Positions 1 to 6,703 of a stretch of 21,617 bases of DNA are shown piece after piece. How positions within the stretch are numbered: the stretch's first letter is position 1; each line of letters begins with the position of its first letter. The notes beneath the pieces were generated by a model. It saw only the letters and a program-made list of their open reading frames with translations. It had not been told where the DNA came from and made no database searches. A program made the position numbers and the translations under genes. This DNA is from an uncultured Verrucomicrobiota bacterium (GTDB taxonomy: Bacteria > Verrucomicrobiota > Kiritimatiellia > RFP12 > UBA1067), in NCBI GenBank assembly GCA_946631345.1, contig CAMPAA010000023.1:1-21617 (forward strand), written 5' to 3'.

Positions 1-12
1 TTCATGGCGCGC

Positions 13-41
13 ATTATATCAAACCACCCATCCCGCCGCAA
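13..41 (-). promoter_or_regulatory. Sigma70-type promoter for a leftward gene beyond the window
   Basis: On the minus strand a -35 TTGCGG (36-41) is followed after exactly 17 bp by TATAAT (13-18), then by the GC-rich discriminator GCGCGCC. An ATG lies at 5-3, directly after the discriminator. If that ATG is the start codon the transcript would be essentially leaderless, but only two bases of the putative gene remain in the window. The same architecture recurs at five other places here, which supports the call. Confidence 0.7.
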
Positions 42-72
42 GTGGGGCGAAACGGACGATTTGTTAGGAGCT

Positions 73-101
73 TTCTGGCCTACGCAAACGGCAGGCCAGA
101 A
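73..101 (-). terminator. Hairpin downstream of fcl, candidate operon terminator
   Basis: A perfect 9-bp inverted repeat, TTCTGGCCT (73-81) and AGGCCAGAA (93-101), has an 11-nt loop and lies 24 bp past the fcl stop codon. It falls between the end of the tig-fcl gene run and the next promoter, where a terminator is expected. There is no clear U-tract after the stem, so it may be a weak or factor-assisted terminator, or an operator for the promoter at 13-41. Confidence 0.45.
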
Positions 102-125
102 CACTCGGCGATATCGTTCGGTATG

Positions 126-1073
126 CTACAGTCGGACGGTTCCGTCGGCAACGGAGGCCCGGTATTCGGCGATCGTTCTGGCAAGGCCTGCGTCGAGGTC
201 GATCTTCGGGCTCCAGCCAAGGGAACGGATCAGAGATGTGTCGCACAGTTTGCGCGGCGTGCCGTCAGGCTTCGAGCTGTCCCAAGCAATCGCCGCCGGG
301 CATCCCGTAGCGGCCTTGATCTTCTCGGCCAGCTCGCGGATGGTGATCTCAACGCCGGAGCCGACGTTCACGAGATCGGGCGGATTCTCCATCTCAAGCA
401 CAAACAGACACGCGGCGGCGAGATCGTCCACGTGGAGGAACTCGCGGAGCGGAGTGCCGGAGCCCCAGAGCGGCACGGTGGCGTCGCCGTTCACGCGCGC
501 CGTCTCGAACTTGCGGATCATGGTGGGCAGCACGTGCCCGCCGACGACATCGTAGTTGTCGCCGGTACCGTAGAGGTTGGTCGGCATGAGGGAATGGTAG
601 GTCACCCCCTTGTCGCGGCGAAGGAACTCGCAGAGCTTCAGGCCCGATATCTTGGCGAGCGCATACCCCTCGTTCGTCTTCTCCAGCGGGGATGTGAGCA
701 ACGCCGATTCCGGGATGGGCTGCGGGGCCATACGCGGATAGATGCACGTGGAACCGAGAAAGAGCAGCCGCTTCACCCCGGCCTCGTACGCGCCCATCAC
801 AGTGTTCATGGCGATGAGGATGTTCTCGTAGAGGAACGTGGCGTTGCCGGCGGAGTTCGCGCCGATGCCGCCCACGCGCGCCGCGCAGATCACGGCGACA
901 TCCGGCCTCTCGTCCGCGTAGAACGCGCGCACGGCGGCAGGATCGAGCAGATCCAGCTCCCTGTGGGTGCGCGTGACAATGTTCGCGTAGCCGGCGGTCT
1001 CAAGGGCGCGCACCACGGCGCTGCCCACCATGCCGCGATGCCCGGCCACGTAGATTCTGTCGGTCTTACGCAT
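126..1073 (-). CDS. fcl: GDP-L-fucose synthase (GDP-4-keto-6-deoxymannose 3,5-epimerase/4-reductase)
   Basis: This cytosolic NADPH-dependent enzyme epimerises and reduces GDP-4-keto-6-deoxy-mannose to GDP-L-fucose, the last step after Gmd. The 315-aa protein has the short-chain dehydrogenase Rossmann motif GHRGMVG (11-17) and the active-site set S108, Y137 and K141 (YALAK). The epimerase pair C110 (GSTCIYP) and H180 (VVGGH) is also present; all are one residue offset from the E. coli enzyme, whose length is similar. The ATG at 1073 is chosen because it begins the homology and lies 12 nt after a full AAGGAGG inside gmd. The gene overlaps the gmd stop by 8 bp, so translational coupling is likely. 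The pair supplies fucose for capsule, O-antigen or protein glycosylation. Identification is firm. Confidence 0.96.
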   Translation of the reverse strand: MRKTDRIYVAGHRGMVGSAVVRALETAGYANIVTRTHRELDLLDPAAVRAFYADERPDVAVICAARVGGIGANSAGNATFLYENILIAMNTVMGAYEAGVKRLLFLGSTCIYPRMAPQPIPESALLTSPLEKTNEGYALAKISGLKLCEFLRRDKGVTYHSLMPTNLYGTGDNYDVVGGHVLPTMIRKFETARVNGDATVPLWGSGTPLREFLHVDDLAAACLFVLEMENPPDLVNVGSGVEITIRELAEKIKAATGCPAAIAWDSSKPDGTPRKLCDTSLIRSLGWSPKIDLDAGLARTIAEYRASVADGTVRL

Positions 1074-2076
1074 TGGTGAGCGCCGCCTCCTTGCGGGCGA
1101 GTTCGAGGTCGGCATCCATCATCATCTTCACAAGCCCGGGGAACTTCACCTTGGGTTCCCAGCCCAGCACCGTGCGCGCCTTCGTGGGATCCCCCAGCAG
1201 CTGGTCCACCTCCGACGGACGGTCGTAGCGGGAATCGTGGTGCGTGTACTTCTCCCAGTCCAGCCCCACATAGTCGAATGCGACCTGCAGGAACTCCTTC
1301 ACGGAGTGCATCTCGCCAGTCGCAAGCACGAAGTCGTCCGCGCTGTCGTGCTGCAATATCCGCCACATCCCCTCCACGTAGTCGCCGGCGAATCCCCAGT
1401 CACGCAGGGAGTTTATGTTGCCCATGTACAGATCCTTCTGGAGACCGTACTTGATGCGGCCCACTGCGCGCGTGATCTTGCGCGTCACGAACGTCTCGCC
1501 GCGGCGCGGCGACTCGTGGTTGAACAGGATGCCGTTGGAGGCGAAGAGGTTGTACGCCTCGCGGTAGTTCTTCACAGCCCAGAACGCATAGAGCTTGGCG
1601 ACGGCATAGGGCGACCGGGGATAGAACGGCGTGGTCTCGCGCTGAGGCACCTCCTGCACCTTGCCGTAAAGCTCCGAAGTCGAAGCCTGGTAGAACCTGA
1701 CGGACTTGCCCTGCCCCGTCTCGCGGATCGCCTCCAGAAGGCGCATGGTGCCGATGCCGTCAACGTCGCCGGTGAACTCCGGGCTGTCGAACGACACGCG
1801 TACATGGCTCTGTGCCGCCAGGTTGTACACTTCGTCAGGACGAATCTCGTAGACCAGGCGAGCCAGGCAGCTCGCGTCCGACATGTCGCCATAGTGCAGG
1901 AACAGCTTGACGCCGTTCACGTGCGGATCCTGATAGAGGTGATCTATGCGCTGCGTGTTGAACGTAGAGGCTCTGCGGATGAGGCCATGCACCTCATAGC
2001 CTTTGCCAAGCAGCAACTCTGCCAGATAGCTGCCATCCTGCCCAGTGATGCCCGTGATCAATGCGACCTTTGCCAT
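1066..2076 (-). CDS. gmd: GDP-mannose 4,6-dehydratase
   Basis: It converts GDP-D-mannose to GDP-4-keto-6-deoxy-D-mannose using bound NADP, the committed step to GDP-L-fucose. The 336-aa protein opens with the cofactor motif GITGQDG (9-15), followed by the family block RRASTFNTQRIDH (34-46). It keeps the catalytic T133, E135, Y157 and K161 (SPYAVAK). The length is slightly below the usual 345-375 aa. An upstream extension to 2145 is possible in frame, but the ATG at 2076 begins the conserved sequence and has a GGGG-type Shine-Dalgarno. It lies 65 bp after panD and overlaps fcl by 8 bp. No separate promoter is visible in the gap, so transcription probably reads through from the tig operon. Confidence 0.96.
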   Translation of the reverse strand: MAKVALITGITGQDGSYLAELLLGKGYEVHGLIRRASTFNTQRIDHLYQDPHVNGVKLFLHYGDMSDASCLARLVYEIRPDEVYNLAAQSHVRVSFDSPEFTGDVDGIGTMRLLEAIRETGQGKSVRFYQASTSELYGKVQEVPQRETTPFYPRSPYAVAKLYAFWAVKNYREAYNLFASNGILFNHESPRRGETFVTRKITRAVGRIKYGLQKDLYMGNINSLRDWGFAGDYVEGMWRILQHDSADDFVLATGEMHSVKEFLQVAFDYVGLDWEKYTHHDSRYDRPSEVDQLLGDPTKARTVLGWEPKVKFPGLVKMMMDADLELARKEAALTNA

Positions 2077-2141
2077 GTCAACACCCCTTTTCTGTTTTGT
2101 TGTTTTTCCACTTAAGCTCCATGCGGCGCCCACGCCCGGCC

Positions 2142-2489
2142 TCACACGAGACGGTTGCCGTCGCCTATTACGCCGATGCGCGGCGTGAAAAGGCGGGATT
2201 CCTCCTCACCGAGCTGCGCCCAGGTCATTACGATCAGCCTGTCGCCTACCTTTCCCTTGTGCGCGGCGGCACCGTTGAGGCAACACACGCCAGACCCACG
2301 CGGACCACGGATGGCGTACGTCTCGAACCTCTCGCCGTTGTCCACATTTGCGACAAGCAGCTTCTCGTAGTTCAGGATGCCGACGGCATCCATCAGATCC
2401 TCATCGATGGTGAGAGAGCCGGTATAGTCGAGCTTCGCCTCCGTCACGCGGATGCGGTGAAGCTTCGATTTGAGCAGCGTGACCGTCAC
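2142..2489 (-). CDS. panD: Aspartate 1-decarboxylase proenzyme
   Basis: PanD decarboxylates L-aspartate to beta-alanine, the precursor of pantothenate and coenzyme A. It is made as an inactive proenzyme and self-cleaves to create a pyruvoyl cofactor. The 115-aa protein carries the cleavage site G24-S25 (YTGSL) and R54, T57, Y58 and N72 at exactly the E. coli numbering; NGAAAH (72-77) is also conserved. The start is GTG at 2489, overlapping the clpX stop in the 4-bp sequence GTGA, a typical reinitiation junction. Placement after clpX rather than with panB/panC is unusual. No separate PanZ/PanM-type maturation factor is seen in the window. Confidence 0.95.
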   Translation of the reverse strand: MTVTLLKSKLHRIRVTEAKLDYTGSLTIDEDLMDAVGILNYEKLLVANVDNGERFETYAIRGPRGSGVCCLNGAAAHKGKVGDRLIVMTWAQLGEEESRLFTPRIGVIGDGNRLV

Positions 2490-3730
2490 TTCAGCCTCTC
2501 CCTGACCATCTCTGCGGTGATCGTCACCTTCCTGCCGGCGTTGCCGCCGGGCGCCTCGTACATAACATCCGTCATCACCCGCTCCATCGCCGCCCGCAGT
2601 CCACGCGCTCCCGTCTTGCGTGTGATGGCGTTGCGGGCCAGCTCGCGGAGCGCGCCATCCTCGAACGCAAGCTTCACGCCATCCATCGCCAACAGCTTGC
2701 GGTACTGCTTCACGAGGCAGTTCTTGGGCTCGGTGAGCACCTGGACAAGCTGATCCTCCGTAAGCTCCTTCATCGCGGTGATCACGGGCAGACGCCCCGT
2801 GAACTCGGGGATTAGCCCGAACTTCACAAGATCCTCCGGCCGGACGTCCAGCGCCTCGATGTCAGAGCCGCGGGTCGAAGCCTCCGTTTCGTCCGCTCCA
2901 TATCCGATCGTCCGCCGCCCGGTACGCTCGCCGATGATGCGGTCAAGCCCTACGAATGCGCCGCCGCAGATGAAGAGTATGTTGGAGGTGTCGACCTCTA
3001 TGTACTCCTGATCCGGATGCTTGCGCCCGCCCTTCGGCGGAATGCGACACACCGTGCCCTCGATGATCTTGAGAAGCGCCTGCTGCACGCCCTCGCCGGA
3101 GACGTCGCGGGTTATCGACACGTTATCCGTCTTTGACGCGATCTTGTCTATCTCGTCGACATAGATTATGCCGCGCTTGGCCAGCTCAACGTCGCCGCCG
3201 GCGTTCTGCAGGAGGTACCGCACGAGGTTCTCCACATCCTCGCCCACGTAACCGGCCTCGGTGAGTGTGGTCGCGTCGCCGATGGCGTAAGGGACCTTCA
3301 GCATCCGCGCCAGAGTCTTGGCGAAGAGCGTCTTCCCTGTGCCGGTAGGGCCTATGAGCAGAATGTTGGACTTCTCGATCTCCACATCGTCGAACTCCGG
3401 ATCAGGATGACTGTCGCCGTTCTCCTTCTGCTCCAGGCGGCGGTAGTGGTTGTGCACGGCGACGGACAGTATCTTCTTCGTCTCGTCATGCCCGATCACG
3501 TAGTTGTCGAGGAAAGCCTTGATCTCCTTCGGCGGGGGCACCGGCCCGAGCGCCGGCAGCTTCTTCTTATCGTCAGCCTTGGCGACCTTCTCCGCCTCGT
3601 TGACGGCGTCGGTTATGTGCTGGGCACAGTCTGCGCAGATGTTTGCGTCGTTCGGGCCGGGGAACACCAGAGCCTCACGGGAACCTCTGCCGCAGAAGCT
3701 GCAGTAGATCTGCTTTGTTTTCATAGCCAT
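2486..3730 (-). CDS. clpX: ATP-dependent Clp protease ATP-binding subunit ClpX
   Basis: ClpX is a hexameric AAA+ unfoldase that recognises tagged substrates and threads them into ClpP. The 414-aa protein has the N-terminal zinc-binding cysteines C10, C13, C32 and C35. It also has Walker A GPTGTGKT (127-134), pore loop GYVG (160-163), Walker B IIYVDEIDK (188-196), the RKH pore loop (236-238), an arginine-finger region EFTGR (309-313) and sensor 2 GARGLR (374-379). The ClpP-docking tripeptide, usually IGF, reads IGY (275-277). Two in-frame ATGs (3730 and 3724) are both plausible. It starts 9 bp after clpP and shares 4 bp with panD, so these genes are co-expressed. Confidence 0.97.
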   Translation of the reverse strand: MAMKTKQIYCSFCGRGSREALVFPGPNDANICADCAQHITDAVNEAEKVAKADDKKKLPALGPVPPPKEIKAFLDNYVIGHDETKKILSVAVHNHYRRLEQKENGDSHPDPEFDDVEIEKSNILLIGPTGTGKTLFAKTLARMLKVPYAIGDATTLTEAGYVGEDVENLVRYLLQNAGGDVELAKRGIIYVDEIDKIASKTDNVSITRDVSGEGVQQALLKIIEGTVCRIPPKGGRKHPDQEYIEVDTSNILFICGGAFVGLDRIIGERTGRRTIGYGADETEASTRGSDIEALDVRPEDLVKFGLIPEFTGRLPVITAMKELTEDQLVQVLTEPKNCLVKQYRKLLAMDGVKLAFEDGALRELARNAITRKTGARGLRAAMERVMTDVMYEAPGGNAGRKVTITAEMVRERLK

Positions 3731-3739
3731 GGCCTGCCG

Positions 3740-4351
3740 TCACTTCTTCTTCTGCGAGACGACGCTGTCGATCAGGCCGTAGGCCGCAGCTTCGTCTGCG
3801 CTCATGAAGTAGTCGCGGTCGGTATCCCTGACGACATCCTCGTAGGGCTTCCCGGAGTGGTCTGCGAGAATGCGGTTAAGGCGCTCCTTCAGGCGAAGTA
3901 TCTCCCTCGCGGTAATCTCGATGTCGCTTGCCTTGCCCTCTGCTCCGCCCCACGGCTGATGGATCATTATCCGCGCGTTGGGCAGGGCGAAACGCTTGCC
4001 TTTCGCGCCGGCCGTAAGCAGCACCGCGCCCATAGACGCCGCCTGCCCGATGCAGTATGTCGCGACCGGGCATGATATGAACTGCATGGTGTCGTATATG
4101 GCAAGCCCCGCCGTGACGCTGCCGCCGGGCGAGTTGATGTACATGCTTATCGTCTTCTTTGCATCCTGCGACTGCAGGAACAGCAGCTGCGCCACGATCA
4201 GGTTTGCCGTCTCATCCGTCACCTCACCGCCCAGGAGCACGATGCGGTCCTGGAGGAGGCGCGAATATATGTCGTAGCTGCGTTCGCCGCGGCTCGTCTG
4301 CTCGACGACCATCGGCACGAGGTATGATTTGGTGCTGGTCTTTTCGTTCAT
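3740..4351 (-). CDS. clpP: ATP-dependent Clp protease proteolytic subunit ClpP
   Basis: ClpP is the tetradecameric serine peptidase that degrades proteins delivered by ClpX. Counting from the ATG at 4351 the protein has 203 aa, with catalytic S106 in GQAASMGA, H131 in MIHQP and D180 in DRDYF; the oxyanion-region segment NSPGG is at 74-78. An in-frame GTG at 4366 would add five residues. The ATG is preferred because GAAGG lies 8 nt upstream of it. The length matches the family. It sits 45 bp after tig and 9 bp before clpX, the classic tig-clpP-clpX order found across many bacteria. Confidence 0.97.
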   Translation of the reverse strand: MNEKTSTKSYLVPMVVEQTSRGERSYDIYSRLLQDRIVLLGGEVTDETANLIVAQLLFLQSQDAKKTISMYINSPGGSVTAGLAIYDTMQFISCPVATYCIGQAASMGAVLLTAGAKGKRFALPNARIMIHQPWGGAEGKASDIEITAREILRLKERLNRILADHSGKPYEDVVRDTDRDYFMSADEAAAYGLIDSVVSQKKK

Positions 4352-4396
4352 TGATCGATCCTTCACCTTATTAAGAACTGGCAGAGGCGTGCAGTC

Positions 4397-5608
4397 TTAC
4401 TTCTTGGCCTCGGAAAGGATGAAGTCGAGCGTCTTTTCGGCGCGGGCCTGATCCTTCTTGTTCTCGTCCTTCTCGTCAACCTCGATCTTCTCGGCTTCCG
4501 CGATGTCGAGGAGGATGTACGAGAGCCGCACCTGCTTCTCAGCGTGGTCGGCGGCATCCTTGAGGATCTTCTCGCGGTTCTGCTCGATGTAGTCGCTGGT
4601 CACGCCCGCGTACTGCATCTGCTGGGCAAGCTGACCGAGATAGGCCTCGGTCTGGCGCTGCACCAGCGTGGGCGGCACGTCAAAGTCGGTCTTCTTCAGA
4701 AGCAGCTCTATCGCCTGTTCCCTGCGGTTGGCGACCTCGTTCTCCGCCGCCTGCTTTTCGAGGCGTTCGCGGATGTCGGCACGCAGCTTGTCCACGCTCT
4801 CCACCTTGGCGGCCTCGGCTAGGCCAGCGTCGTCAGGCAGCGTACGAGTGCGGAACATGGTGACCTTAAGGTCGTATGCGGCCTTCTTGCCCTTGAGCGG
4901 CTCGGGGGCGGCATCCTTCGGGAACTTGACCTTGACGGCCTTCTTCTCTTCGCCCGCCTTCATGCCCTTAAGCGCATCAAGGATCTCAGGCAGGAACCGC
5001 CCCTCCTCGACCTGCGTCCAGAACCCGGTCGCCTCGCAGATGGCCTTCTGGTCCGGGACGACCTCGGAGAGCGGCTTGCCGTCAATGGAGCCCTTGTAGT
5101 CGAACTGCACGAAGTCGCCGTCGCCCACCACCTCGCCGTCCTTGGCGTCCTCGAACTTGGCGAACATCTTACGCATGCCCTCAAGCTGTTCCTCGACCGC
5201 CTTGTCCTCTACCTTGGCGTCCTGCTGCTTTATCGGCAGCCCCTTGTATTTCGGGAGCTTGTATTCCGGGCGAACCTCGACGAGCGCGGTGAAGTTCAGC
5301 CCGGACGTTTCGTCCACCTTCATCTCGGAAACGCCCTCCAAGGCTATGACCTTGAGCTTCGACTCCTCCACGGCCCTCGGATAGAACGCCCGGAAGCACG
5401 CGCCTTCGGTCTCCTGCTTAAGCTCCTTCTCGAAATTCTTGCGGATCAGCTCAACCGGCACCTTGCCCTTGCGGAAGCCCGGAATCTGCGCTTCGCGCAG
5501 GAACTGGTTCAGCACCTTCTTCACCTCGCCCTTGATCTCATCGGCGTCCGCCGTCACGGTCAGACTGATCACGCATGGGTTCTTTTCGGCCTTCTGCTCG
5601 ACTTTCAT
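4397..5608 (-). CDS. tig: Trigger factor, ribosome-associated chaperone and peptidyl-prolyl isomerase
   Basis: Trigger factor binds the ribosome at the tunnel exit and shields nascent chains. The 403-aa protein has the N-terminal ribosome-binding signature GFRKGKVP (44-51), a central FKBP-like PPIase domain from about residue 163 (GDFVQFDYKG) to about 245, and a helical Lys/Glu-rich C-terminal domain ending near EAKK. It is somewhat shorter than the E. coli protein (432 aa). The frame stays open upstream to 5719, but those residues are not family-like and read through the promoter. The ATG at 5608 fits the homology, with AAGG about 10 nt upstream. It is the first gene of the tig-clpP-clpX-panD-gmd-fcl run. 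Confidence 0.95.
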   Translation of the reverse strand: MKVEQKAEKNPCVISLTVTADADEIKGEVKKVLNQFLREAQIPGFRKGKVPVELIRKNFEKELKQETEGACFRAFYPRAVEESKLKVIALEGVSEMKVDETSGLNFTALVEVRPEYKLPKYKGLPIKQQDAKVEDKAVEEQLEGMRKMFAKFEDAKDGEVVGDGDFVQFDYKGSIDGKPLSEVVPDQKAICEATGFWTQVEEGRFLPEILDALKGMKAGEEKKAVKVKFPKDAAPEPLKGKKAAYDLKVTMFRTRTLPDDAGLAEAAKVESVDKLRADIRERLEKQAAENEVANRREQAIELLLKKTDFDVPPTLVQRQTEAYLGQLAQQMQYAGVTSDYIEQNREKILKDAADHAEKQVRLSYILLDIAEAEKIEVDEKDENKKDQARAEKTLDFILSEAKK

Positions 5609-5646
5609 TCTCTTCTTATGCCTTTCTTCGTGAAAAATAAGTGTGT

Positions 5647-5675
5647 AGGATACCATATTTCCCGCCGGCGCGCAA
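5647..5675 (-). promoter_or_regulatory. Promoter of the tig operon
   Basis: On the minus strand TTGCGC (5670-5675) is followed by a 17-bp spacer and TATCCT (5647-5652), with TGG directly before the -10 as in an extended -10 element. The predicted start lies near 5640, giving a leader of about 30 nt with AAGG before the tig ATG. The discriminator here is ACACACT rather than the GCGCGCC seen at the other promoters. Confidence 0.65.
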
Positions 5676-5688
5676 ATCAGCAAACCAC

Positions 5689-5883
5689 TCAGCCAGATTT
5701 TTTCAAGACGTTCAGACACATCGTGGATTTTCCAGAGCGTCGGACACCAGTAACAACCTGTGCAAGCTTGCTGTTCAGATTTATCAGGGGTTCTTCAATG
5801 CGCGCACATGTCGCAAGCGACAGCAAGCGGGCGCAATAATCGCGCTGATCAGCAAGGACGAACTGCAATTTCTGTAGATTCAT
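5689..5883 (-). pseudogene. 5' remnant of an AAA_14/DUF4143-type ATPase
   Basis: This 64-codon frame begins MNLQKLQFVLADQR and ends soon after a P-loop, TGVRRSGKST (45-54). That is the characteristic beginning of AAA_14/DUF4143-type ATPases, which normally run about 400 aa. The frame stops at a TGA after LKKSG, and the rest of the family sequence (Walker B, C-terminal DUF4143) is not found downstream, where the tig promoter sits instead. I read this as a gene whose 3' part was deleted. Its own start is intact: TATAAT and ACGCGC run directly into the ATG. A short functional peptide cannot be excluded. Family assignment is from motif memory only. Confidence 0.5.
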
Positions 5884-5889
5884 GCGCGT

Positions 5890-5898
5890 ATTATACCA
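5890..5898 (-). promoter_or_regulatory. Extended -10 promoter abutting the ATPase remnant ATG
   Basis: The minus strand reads ATGGTATAAT then ACGCGC and the ATG at 5883. It has the TGG extended -10 element and the GCGC-type discriminator of the other promoters, but no good -35 at 16-18 bp. The start codon lies 6 nt after the -10 hexamer, so a transcript would be leaderless. Confidence 0.5.
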
Positions 5899-5914
5899 TA
5901 ATTCCCGTGACCGA

Positions 5915-6001
5915 GACTGTCTTATTTTGACATTCTTACGCCCACAAACTGTCTTGTTATTACACTTTGCGATCCCTTAACCGTCTTATTTCGACATCTT
6001 T
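5915..6001. repeat. Three degenerate 23-bp repeats at exact 32-bp spacing
   Basis: Copies begin at 5915, 5947 and 5979 and share the core CYGTCTTRTT followed by A/T-rich sequence and ACAT/ACAC. On the minus strand the copies read TGTCRAAATAAGAC-like. The period is exactly 32 bp (three helical turns). Such repeated TGT...AAGAC blocks resemble the multiple transposase-binding repeats inside ends of IS21-family elements, but no transposase is present, so this may be a remnant end or an unrelated regulator-binding array. The following GC-rich stretch to 6153 holds no convincing gene; one short plus-strand frame ends at 6125. Confidence 0.6.
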
Positions 6002-6153
6002 CACTTCACCAGCATCTCCGTCCATCGCACCCTGCCGCTTCCGCCGCTGCTGAAGCTACGACCGGCAAGTCGCGTTTCCGTCCCTCGACAAATCCAACAT
6101 CCCCGACATCCTCGCCAAGCTGTGATACGCCCTGCACTTCAGGCTGCATTCTC

Positions 6154-6300
6154 TTCAGGGGACATCAAACTCCCCTTCTGGGGACAACGAATCCCCCTTC
6201 TGGGGACAACGAATCCCCCTTCTAGGGACAGCGAATCCCCCTTCTGGGGACGGCGAATGCCCCTTCTAGGGACAAGGCAGGTCCCTTCAGGGAACGCGGA
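6154..6300. repeat. Seven-copy 22-bp tandem repeat with palindromic GGGG/CCCC core
   Basis: Units start with TTC at 6154, 6176, 6198, 6220, 6242, 6264 and 6286, an exact 22-bp period with the end copies most diverged. The inner units read TTCTGGGGACAACGAATCCC or close variants. Each junction forms CCCC-TTCT-GGGG, a small hairpin or palindromic site. The period is not a multiple of 3, so the peptide repeats seen on translation shift frame and are not a protein repeat. It lies just downstream of the hydrolase operon and upstream of the ATPase remnant. Confidence 0.8.
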
Positions 6301-6319
6301 CGAACTGGATGAGTGACGA

Positions 6320-6703
6320 TCATCGTCTGATATCGGCATCCGGCGGGAGCGGACAGAACTCCGGCGGATCGACGGCAACGATCCTGGCGTCCGGGAAACG
6401 GTGCGCGGACTCCGCAACCGTCCCGAACAGCCACACTGACTTTGGCGGCGTTTGCGGCACAACACAACCCGGCTCAATGGCTATGCGGTAGCCATCCGTC
6501 AAATACGGAACCACTGCCTTCAGCGCCCACTCCGCATCATGCAGCACAAGTGGCATTTCGCGTCCATCCTTCACCACAAATCCGCCTCTAACCTTCGGCA
6601 CGCCTGAGACAGGAACGGACAGCTGTATCACCAGAAGCACCAGCGCACATGCAAGCGCAGACAGAAGCCGCCCCGCAAGTGCGCCAGTTCTCCGTTCCGC
6701 CAT
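6320..6703 (-). CDS. Small single-pass membrane protein of unknown function
   Basis: The 127-aa product has a basic N-terminus (MAERR) and one hydrophobic segment, LLSALACALVLLVIQLSVPV (about 13-32). A soluble, probably extracytoplasmic, domain follows, containing VWLFGTVAESAHRFPDARI and ending DADIRR. I do not recognise the family. The start at 6703 is chosen because GGAG lies 5 nt upstream; an in-frame ATG at 6742 is the alternative. It overlaps the end of the hydrolase by 116 bp in another frame. Codon choice looks coding. Either it is a separate, translationally coupled gene, or the two frames were once one longer protein split by a frameshift. Confidence 0.5.
   Translation of the reverse strand: MAERRTGALAGRLLSALACALVLLVIQLSVPVSGVPKVRGGFVVKDGREMPLVLHDAEWALKAVVPYLTDGYRIAIEPGCVVPQTPPKSVWLFGTVAESAHRFPDARIVAVDPPEFCPLPPDADIRR

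Noticed and set aside
42..1079. 345-codon plus-strand frame over fcl
   Set aside because: The opposite strand encodes a textbook GDP-fucose synthase with all catalytic residues.
5915..6001. CRISPR remnant with three 23-bp repeats
   Set aside because: The gaps between repeats are only about 9 bp and the repeats are strongly degenerate, unlike CRISPR.
6053..6125. Short plus-strand open stretch ending FPSLDKSNIPDILAKL
   Set aside because: It could be the tail of a decayed gene, but it is preceded by an in-frame stop and is too short to support.
6154..6300. CRISPR array
   Set aside because: The 22-bp units are contiguous tandem copies with no unique spacers of 25-40 bp and no cas genes nearby.
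6139..6477. Minus-strand frame encoding repeated VPRRGIRCPQKG-like peptides
   Set aside because: The 22-bp period shifts the frame at each unit, and an equally repetitive peptide appears in another frame, so it is a by-product of the DNA repeat.
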